Below are positions 6,111 to 10,812 of a DNA stretch of 10,812 bases, piece by piece. This DNA is from JBHHZJ01 sp046758005. GTDB taxonomy: Bacteria > Pseudomonadota > Alphaproteobacteria > Kiloniellales > J153. Each line of letters starts with the position of its first letter. Within the stretch, counting starts at the first letter, position 1. The DNA lies in the NCBI GenBank assembly GCA_046758005.1, contig JBHHZJ010000111.1, positions 1-10,812 on the forward strand, given 5' to 3'. The notes under the pieces are model-generated. The model saw only the letters and a program-made list of their open reading frames with translations. It ran no database searches and was not told the DNA's origin. Position numbers and translations under genes: made by a program.

Positions 6111-6304
6111 CATTGAAATAACGCGAGATTTTTAAAGTCAAGGGGAAACCAGATATCATCTTTCGGATTGTTGGGCTGGCGCGTGATCCGCTTCGGGCCG
6201 GCCGCGCGGCCTGTGCAAAACTCCACCGGGTCGGGCCTCCAGAAACGCCGATTTGGCAAAGGCTTAGGCTCCTGCGGCGGGCATGGAGGCGGACCCGGGC
6301 CAAG

Positions 6305-6745
6305 TCAAGCACTGCGCCGCCGGTATTCGATGTCGCACCCGATGCCGCCAACGTCGGGGTAGCGGTCCAGTTTCTCGACGCGCACGCGCGCGGCCAGCAC
6401 GCGCGCGTCGAAGAAGCAGGCGGCCGCGATCTGGCCGGCCAAGGTTTCGAGCAGCCGGCACTCGGCGTCCGCGCACGCCTTGCGGATGTTCGCGACCAGG
6501 GGGCCGTAGTCGACGACCTCGCCGATATGGTCCTCGCGCGGCGGTGCGGGCCGGACCTCGAGCTCGATGTTGACGCGCAGGCGCTGACGCAGGGCGCGCT
6601 CCTCGTCGGTGACCCCGATGCGGCAGGCCACGGTCAGGTCGCTCAGGCGGATGCGCTGCACGGGGACCACGAACGCCGCGTGCCCCGCGCCGGGCCCGGC
6701 GGCGGCGCCGGTCGGATTCGCCGTCTTCCTCCTGCGCCCCGACAT
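6305..6745 (-). CDS. folB: Dihydroneopterin aldolase FolB
   Basis: FolB cleaves (and can epimerise) 7,8-dihydroneopterin to give 6-hydroxymethyl-dihydropterin in folate synthesis. The product is 146 aa, slightly longer than the usual 120 or so because of a basic, Gly/Ala-rich N-terminus of about 28 residues. The core shows IRLSDLTVACRIGVTDEER (32-50, with the conserved Gly-Val and Glu), QRLRVNIELE (54-63), VVDYGPL (77-83), ETLAGQIA (100-107) and VRVEKLDRYP (121-130), where Lys125 fits the conserved active-site lysine. The ATG at 6745 has no clear Shine-Dalgarno, and the true start may be nearer the core. It begins 14 nt after the stop of the pteridine-reductase-like gene, almost surely the same transcript. 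Confidence 0.88.
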   Translation of the reverse strand: MSGRRRKTANPTGAAAGPGAGHAAFVVPVQRIRLSDLTVACRIGVTDEERALRQRLRVNIELEVRPAPPREDHIGEVVDYGPLVANIRKACADAECRLLETLAGQIAAACFFDARVLAARVRVEKLDRYPDVGGIGCDIEYRRRSA

Positions 6746-6759
6746 GCCGATCCGCGCGC

Positions 6760-7554
6760 CTACTCGACCGCGGGCTCGCCTTGGCCCGGCTGCGCCCAGC
6801 CCAGGTGCTGACCGCCGTCGAGCGCGATCATCTGGCCGGTCATCGCCTTGGCGGCGAGAATGAAGCGCACCGCGGCGCAGATCTCCTCCGGCGAGGCGCC
6901 GCGGCCAAGCGGCATCATGGCGCATTGGCGCTCGAACTGCCCGGCGCTCTGACGCGCGCTCGGCAGGGTGGGCCCGGGGCCGATGCCGTTGACCCGGATG
7001 CGCGGCGCCAGGCCCAGGGCCAAGGTCCGGGTCAGGGTCCACAGGGCCGACTTGGAAACCGTGTAGCTGAGGAAGTAGGGGGTCAGGTTCCAGACCCGCT
7101 CGTCGAGCATGTTGACGATCACGCCGCCCGCATGTTCCGGCAGGGCCCGGGCGAAGCCCTGCGCCAGCACGAGCGGCGCGCGCAGGTTCGCCTCCATGTG
7201 GCGTTCCCAACTCGCGCGCGTGGCCGTGGCGGCGGTGTCGGGCTCGAACACCGAGGCGTTGTTGACCAGGCAGCCGAGCGGCCCCAGGGCCTCGCTCGCG
7301 CGCGGCACCAATTCCCCGGCCTCGGGCTCGCGGGCCAGGTCGGCGCGCAGGGCGACGGCGCGCCCGCCGGCCGCCTCGATCTCGGCGACCACGGCGGCGG
7401 CCGCCTCGGCCGAGGTGTGATGGTGCACCGCCACGGACCAGCCGTGCCGGGCGAGGTCGAGGGCGATGGCGCGGCCGATCCGCCGCGCCGCGCCGGTGAC
7501 CAGGGCGGCGCGCGGGTAGTCGTCCGGGTGGCGGGTCGCGGCGCTCGCGCTCAT
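6760..7554 (-). CDS. Short-chain dehydrogenase of pteridine reductase (PTR1/FolM) type
   Basis: This is an NADP(H)-dependent Rossmann-fold reductase, 264 aa from the ATG at 7554. The nucleotide-binding loop TGAARRIGRAIAL (20-32) has the T-G-x3-R-x-G form of pteridine reductases, and LVNNAS sits at 96-101. In place of the usual catalytic Ser it has Asp151 (NMLDERVW), 13 residues before Tyr164 and 17 before Lys168. This is the same spacing as the Asp181-Tyr194-Lys198 triad of Leishmania PTR1. The end (TGQMIALDGGQHLGW) is typical of the family. Together with adjacent folB this supports reduction of dihydropterin or dihydromonapterin-type substrates, as in E. coli FolM; the exact substrate is inferred. 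TTG 7590 and ATG 7566 are less likely starts. It begins 75 bp after the exchanger gene. Confidence 0.85.
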   Translation of the reverse strand: MSASAATRHPDDYPRAALVTGAARRIGRAIALDLARHGWSVAVHHHTSAEAAAAVVAEIEAAGGRAVALRADLAREPEAGELVPRASEALGPLGCLVNNASVFEPDTAATATRASWERHMEANLRAPLVLAQGFARALPEHAGGVIVNMLDERVWNLTPYFLSYTVSKSALWTLTRTLALGLAPRIRVNGIGPGPTLPSARQSAGQFERQCAMMPLGRGASPEEICAAVRFILAAKAMTGQMIALDGGQHLGWAQPGQGEPAVE

Positions 7555-7629
7555 CGGGCGCAGCATGCAGAAGGGCGCGCCGGCGCACAAGGCCCGCAGC
7601 CCGCGCGCCGCCGGGCGGGGACCGCGGCC

Positions 7630-8616
7630 TCAGGCCGGCGCGAAGGGCAGCGCGGCGATTCCGAAATAATGGCAGGCGATGTAAACGCCGTAGCCGAGCA
7701 GGAACGCCGCCGCCAACACGCGGCCGACGCAATGACAGCGCATGATCCAGACGATGAAGAATACGGTCACCCCCAGCATGACCCAGAGGTCGAAGCCGGC
7801 CATGCCCGGCGGCACCGGCAGGGTGCCGAACAGCGGCACCACGCCCATGACCCCGAGGATGTTGAAAAGGTTGGAGCCGACCACGTTGCCGAGCGCCACG
7901 TCGGAATGGCGGCGGTAGGCGGCGACCACCGCGGTGGCCAGTTCCGGCAGTGACGTGCCGAACGCGACCAGGGTAAGGCCGATGGTCGCCTCCGAGACCC
8001 CGAAGCTGCGCGCGAGCCCGACCGCCCCGGTGACGAGGAAATGGCTGCCGGCGATCACGCCGGCCAGACCGGCGAGCAGCGCCAGCGAGCCGCCGGCCAG
8101 GCTCCTCGATCCGCCCTCGAACGCCTCGACCTCCTTCAGATGCAGGGCGGCCTCGGGATCGCCCGCCAAGGCGCCTTGGCGCTCCACCTGGTAGCTGAAC
8201 ACCGTAAAGCCGATCAGGAACGCGAGCATCGGGATGCCGGCCCACGGCGTGATCGCGCCACCGAGGCCGAGCAGCACAAGCAGCAGGGTCGAGCCCAGGA
8301 CGACCGGCCCGGTCACCTTGATCGAACCCGGCGCGCAGGTGATCGGAAAGATCAGCGCGCTGCAGCCTACGATCAGCAGGATGTTGGCGATGTTGGAACC
8401 GACGACGTTGCCGATCGCTATGCCCGGGGCGCCGGCCAGGCTCGCCCTCAGGGTCACCAAAAGCTCGGGGGCGCTGGTTCCGTAGGCGACGATCGTGAGG
8501 CCGATAATGAGCGGCGAGACGCCCAGCCGCCGCGCCAGCCAGACCGCGCCGCGGACCAGAAGTTCGCCGCCGAGGAGCAGCAGACTCAGGCCCGCCGCGA
8601 CGAGTACGTAAGACAT
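7630..8616 (-). CDS. Sodium/calcium exchanger family protein (YrbG-type CaCA antiporter)
   Basis: A polytopic inner-membrane antiporter predicted to exchange Ca2+ for Na+ or H+. The 328-aa protein matches E. coli YrbG in size (325). It has the two inverted alpha-repeats that line the ion path: VAYGTSAPELL at 43-53 with GNVVGSNIANILLIVG at 69-84, and VAFGTSLPELA at 217-227 with GNVVGSNLFNILGVMG at 243-258. The acidic residues Glu51 and Glu225 are expected ion ligands. The charged, non-membrane stretch at about 145-172 is the usual central cytoplasmic loop. The ATG at 8616 gives the standard MSYVLVAAGL start inside the first helix. Gaps of 221 bp (to msrB) and 75 bp (to the SDR gene) flank it. 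Physiological ion specificity is not decided by the sequence. Confidence 0.93.
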   Translation of the reverse strand: MSYVLVAAGLSLLLLGGELLVRGAVWLARRLGVSPLIIGLTIVAYGTSAPELLVTLRASLAGAPGIAIGNVVGSNIANILLIVGCSALIFPITCAPGSIKVTGPVVLGSTLLLVLLGLGGAITPWAGIPMLAFLIGFTVFSYQVERQGALAGDPEAALHLKEVEAFEGGSRSLAGGSLALLAGLAGVIAGSHFLVTGAVGLARSFGVSEATIGLTLVAFGTSLPELATAVVAAYRRHSDVALGNVVGSNLFNILGVMGVVPLFGTLPVPPGMAGFDLWVMLGVTVFFIVWIMRCHCVGRVLAAAFLLGYGVYIACHYFGIAALPFAPA

Positions 8617-8769
8617 TCCGATCGTCTGGGATGCACCGGCAACCGGGCCCGCGATTTGTTGTTCGCCCCCAAAGGACCGCCGCCTTGCGGGTCCGGCCCT
8701 GCCGCGCCGCGGAGCAAAGCCGCAGCACGCCTCTACATGCGAACGCGCGGCCGGAATTTCAATGAATTA

Positions 8770-8790
8770 GGCCCCCGGCGGGCCCCCGGC
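8770..8790. repeat. Short GC-rich tandem repeat after msrB
   Basis: GGCCCCCGGC occurs at 8770-8779 and 8781-8790, one base apart. It lies in the 221-bp gap between msrB and the exchanger gene, next to a short AT-rich patch (8755-8769). It could help end msrB transcription, but no clean stem plus T-run is seen. Confidence 0.35.
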
Positions 8791-8837
8791 CGGCGATTTC
8801 GGATCGTTGGCGCCGCGCCGCCCGGCAAGGGCGTAGG

Positions 8838-9260
8838 TCAGTCGCGTTCGTCCCGCGGGCGCAGCGCCAGGGCGAGCGAGTTCATGCAGTAGCGCAAGCC
8901 GGTCGGCGGCGGGCCGTCGTCGAACACATGGCCGAGGTGGGCGTCGCAGCGGGGGCACAGCACCGCGGTGCGCTCCATCCACAAGGTGCGGTCGGGCACG
9001 GTCGCGACCGCATCGGGCGCGATCGGTTCGAAGAACGACGGCCAGCCGGTCCCGGAGTCGAACTTGGCCTCGGAACCGAACAGCGCCTGGCCGCAGCACA
9101 CGCAGTGATAGGTGCCGGGCGTCTTGCAGTCGTTGTACTTGCCGGTGAAGGGCCGTTCGGTCCCTTTCAGGCGGGTCACGCGGTACTGCTCGGGGGTGAG
9201 CGCGCGCATCCACTCGCGGTCGGATTTCCGGACCTTGCTCTTCGTGGTTTCATCGGACAT
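8838..9260 (-). CDS. msrB: Peptide-methionine (R)-S-oxide reductase MsrB
   Basis: MsrB reduces methionine-R-sulfoxide in oxidised proteins, using thioredoxin in most bacteria. The 140-aa protein is a single SelR/MsrB domain with no signal peptide, so it is probably cytosolic. Zinc cysteines: Cys53 and Cys56 (YHCVCCG) and Cys102 and Cys105 (LCPRC). DSGTGWPSFFEPI (68-80), HLGHVFDDGP (108-117) and the active-site segment GLRYCMNSLAL (121-131, catalytic Cys125) are clear. The position that holds the resolving cysteine in many MsrBs (SGCGWPSF) is Thr71 here; extra cysteines are at 45 and 55. The ATG at 9260 has AAGGA at 9271-9275, 10 nt upstream. It lies 206 bp after the lipoprotein gene, so it may have its own promoter. 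Confidence 0.96.
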   Translation of the reverse strand: MSDETTKSKVRKSDREWMRALTPEQYRVTRLKGTERPFTGKYNDCKTPGTYHCVCCGQALFGSEAKFDSGTGWPSFFEPIAPDAVATVPDRTLWMERTAVLCPRCDAHLGHVFDDGPPPTGLRYCMNSLALALRPRDERD

Positions 9261-9466
9261 GGCGCCTGCGTCCTTGGTGGCGGTGCGGCCGCGGGTCGTC
9301 CCGGCCGAGAGCGATCCCGGCGCGCGGGGACTGGCGATCGTACCGGAAAGAGGGGCGCGGGCGAACCCCCGGCCGGCCTCCTATGTTGTTCGCGCGCCGC
9401 CGCCCGGGACCGACTCGGCGCGCCGATGCCGATGAGCGCCCGAGTCGCCCCGTGCGCTCGTCGATA

Positions 9467-9886
9467 TCACTCGTCGGCGCCGGCGGCGGGATGCTCCGGG
9501 CCGGCCAGAGAATACCCGGCGGCCTCCGGGCTGGCCCACCGGACCAGGCGCTCGACCTCCCGGGCCTTGGCCTCGCACGTGTCGAGCGCTCGGACCACCG
9601 CCCATTCCAGGTCGCCGTCGACCTCCTGCCCGAACCACCGGCGGTGCCCGGCCTCCCGCAGGGGGGCGCAGGCGGCGCCCAGCTCGTCCTCGAGGCCGTA
9701 GAGCTCCTCGGCCAGCGCCGGCTGGTCCGTCTCGACCGCGAGGATCGTCTCCGCGAGCGCGCCGGAGGCCTTGTGCTGCTGCAGGTACACGGCCTCGGCG
9801 CGCGCGCCCAGCGCGCAGCCGCCGAGCGCTGCCAAGAGAGCCAAACCGGCGATCCGGGGCGCCCGCCGTCGCGTCGAGGTGCGCAA
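9467..9886 (-). CDS. Small predicted lipoprotein, unrecognised family
   Basis: I do not recognise this 139-aa protein. It has a twin-arginine-free basic N-terminus (RTSTRRRAPR), a hydrophobic stretch at about 12-22 and a lipobox-like LGGC with Cys24, so it is probably exported and lipidated. The mature part is acidic and mostly helical-looking (YLQQHKASGALAETILAV, PALAEELYGLEDELGAA). Cys73 and Cys104 could form a disulfide. Trp84, Trp95 and Trp117 mark the C-terminal half. The start is uncertain: the first available codon after an upstream in-frame TGA is a TTG at 9886, with only a weak GCAGGG before it. Codon use is like its neighbours. It lies between the glyoxalase-like gene (134-bp gap) and msrB (206-bp gap). 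Function unknown. Confidence 0.65.
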   Translation of the reverse strand: MRTSTRRRAPRIAGLALLAALGGCALGARAEAVYLQQHKASGALAETILAVETDQPALAEELYGLEDELGAACAPLREAGHRRWFGQEVDGDLEWAVVRALDTCEAKAREVERLVRWASPEAAGYSLAGPEHPAAGADE

Positions 9887-9962
9887 AATCCCTGCCCGTG
9901 CGTGCTGGAGGCCAGGGCCTCAGCGTACCCCGCGATGCTTTCCCTTTCGTTTAGGCGGGCGT

Positions 9963-9985
9963 ATTCGACGGCGGTCGCCTCGAAT
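9963..9985 (-). terminator. Candidate hairpin after the glyoxalase-like gene
   Basis: ATTCGA(C)GGCG-GT-CGCCTCGAAT forms a 10-bp stem with one bulged C and a tiny loop, about 36 bp past the stop at 10021. A second stem, CCGGCC-CGAGC-GGCCGG, lies at 9995-10011. Neither is followed by a T-run on the minus strand, so Rho-independent termination is only possible. Confidence 0.3.
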
Positions 9986-10020
9986 TGCGCCGAACCGGCC
10001 CGAGCGGCCGGCCGCGCCCT

Positions 10021-10812
10021 TCACCACCGGTTGCGCAACTCGCGCAGCTTCAGGAACACGGTCTTTTCGTCCGGCTCGTCGGGCAGGTCGGGGAAGGCCT
10101 CGCGCAGGCGCGCGACGACGCTCGGCGAGTGCAGGCGGAAGAAGGTGTTGATCTCCTTCTCGAGCGCGAGCGTGGAGACGAGCGCGCGGGCCGGGTCCTG
10201 GCCCTCGACCTGGGCGAGCAGGGCCGGCGCGCGGGGGTTGTCCGGCTCGCGGTCGAGTGTGAAGCGCAGGTTGTTGGCGATGTAGTCGTGCCCGGGATAG
10301 ACCAGCGTCCCGTCCGGCAGCCGGGCGAGCTGGCCGGCGAACGTCCTGTACAGCGCCTCGGGGTGCCCGCCGCCGTGGCAGTTGCCGGCGCCGGCGTTGA
10401 ACAGGGTGTCGCCGCAGAACAGCGCGGGGGTGTCGGCGTGCGCCAGCAGGCACACGTGGCTCATGGTGTGGCCCGGCGTGTCCAGCACCTCCAGCTCGAC
10501 GGTGCGCCCGACCTTGATCACGTCGCCGGCGGAGAGGCCCCTGTCGATGCCCGGGATCTTGTCCTTGGCGTTGGCGTGCGCCAGCAGCCTGGCGCCGGTG
10601 GCCGCGATCATCGCCCTATTTCCCCCGGTGTGGTCGCCGTGCTCGTGGGTGTTGAGCACCTGGGTGATGTCCCAGCCCTCGTCCCTGGCCGCGCCCAGGC
10701 ACTTCGCGTGGTCCAGCGGGTCGATCGCCAGCGCCTCGCCGCTCTCCGGACAGGCGATGAGATAATTGAAGTTTCGGTACGCGTTGGCGGTCCAGATCTG
10801 TTTGACGAGCAC
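10021..10812 (-). CDS. Metallo-beta-lactamase-fold hydrolase, glyoxalase II (hydroxyacylglutathione hydrolase) like
   Basis: Predicted cytosolic thioester hydrolase related to glyoxalase II, which releases D-lactate and thiol from S-lactoyl-thiol. The 263 residues show all metal ligands: T55-HEHGDH at 56-61, His115 (TPGHT), Asp135 (CGDTLF) and His175 (YPGHDY). The C-terminal helical domain typical of glyoxalase II is present (LVSTLALEKEINTFFR at 211-226). Two glutathione-contact regions differ from classical GloB: the CGR/KxFEGT loop is replaced by NAGAGNCHGGGHPE (139-152), and the end is LRELRNRW, not R-x-x-K-D. So a divergent subfamily or another thiol substrate is possible. The first codon is a GTG on the last three bases of the window; the true start may lie a few codons further upstream. 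It is otherwise complete. Confidence 0.85.
   Translation of the reverse strand: MLVKQIWTANAYRNFNYLIACPESGEALAIDPLDHAKCLGAARDEGWDITQVLNTHEHGDHTGGNRAMIAATGARLLAHANAKDKIPGIDRGLSAGDVIKVGRTVELEVLDTPGHTMSHVCLLAHADTPALFCGDTLFNAGAGNCHGGGHPEALYRTFAGQLARLPDGTLVYPGHDYIANNLRFTLDREPDNPRAPALLAQVEGQDPARALVSTLALEKEINTFFRLHSPSVVARLREAFPDLPDEPDEKTVFLKLRELRNRW

Larger units (their letters stand above)
5850..6304. other. 455-bp non-coding region between folB and uvrC
   Basis: This gap contains the 3' flank of folB and the leader of uvrC. Going down the minus strand it holds a GC-rich part with the 12-bp palindrome GGCCGCGCGGCC (6200-6211), an AT-rich segment (18 G/C of 60 at 6081-6140), three DnaA-box-like 9-mers (5997-6031), a GAGGAG-led 14-codon frame (5896-5940), the palindrome GCGTCA-A-TGACGC (5893-5905) and a repeated GAACCACC (5866-5873, 5881-5888). 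An 88-codon minus-strand frame (5993-6259) crosses the DnaA boxes, but I see no family or codon evidence for it. No clear folB terminator is visible. Confidence 0.6.

Noticed and set aside
3874..6116. Very long open frames on both strands over uvrC (668 codons minus, 596 codons plus)
   Set aside because: They lie over a clear uvrC, have biased Arg/Gly/Ala composition and no recognisable motifs; they result from few stop codons in GC-rich DNA.
5993..6259. 88-codon minus-strand frame in the uvrC upstream gap
   Set aside because: No family resemblance and no good ribosome site; it crosses the DnaA-box and AT-rich segment, which better explain the region.
6305..8728. 807-codon minus-strand open frame spanning folB, the SDR and the exchanger
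   Set aside because: Only its last part is real (folB). The rest overlaps two well-supported genes in another frame and is Arg/Pro/Gly-rich low-complexity sequence, typical of GC-rich shadow frames.
8734..8762. TTGAAA as a -35 for the exchanger gene promoter
   Set aside because: No acceptable -10 occurs at 16-18 bp (CATGTA and ATGTAG match poorly).

Overview
The window is GC-rich and compact, with almost every gene on the minus strand. It reads as a housekeeping stretch of an alphaproteobacterial chromosome, perhaps Rhodospirillales-like. That placement is an inference from three things: the gene order uvrC-pgsA-(mobB-moeA)-moaD-moaE, the MoeA N-terminus (MAQLSDDCFA...GG), and alphaproteobacterial-type UvrC signatures (VYDNSHIQG, TPGDDYAMMREV). 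No rRNA, tRNA, CRISPR array or insertion sequence was recognised.

Left edge (1-503): the 3' part of a plus-strand gene of clearly lower GC. It has a possible PD-(D/E)XK nuclease-type E-x-K motif, runs off the window, and ends 3 nt from the convergent end of moaE. Next, all minus strand and transcribed right to left, comes a molybdenum-cofactor block: mobB (MGD-linked GTPase), moeA (molybdenum insertase), then moaD and moaE (the two subunits of molybdopterin synthase), tightly packed or overlapping. Upstream of it are pgsA (phosphatidylglycerophosphate synthase) and uvrC (excision-repair nuclease).

A 455-bp gap (5850-6304) separates uvrC from the next upstream unit. It holds a consensus DnaA box with two weaker copies, a markedly AT-rich segment, a possible promoter and short leader reading frames. 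To its right is a pteridine pair: a PTR1/FolM-type short-chain reductase followed by folB (dihydroneopterin aldolase). Then come a YrbG-type Na+/Ca2+ exchanger, msrB (methionine-R-sulfoxide reductase), a small unrecognised lipoprotein, and a glyoxalase-II-like metallo-beta-lactamase hydrolase whose start lies on the last three bases.

Functionally the window joins pterin chemistry (molybdopterin, folate-type pterins), DNA repair, phospholipid synthesis and stress or detoxification enzymes. I see no clearly new multi-gene system. The best leads are the composition break with the nuclease-like fragment at the left edge, the DnaA-box/AT-rich segment before uvrC, and the unusual residues in the glyoxalase-like hydrolase.
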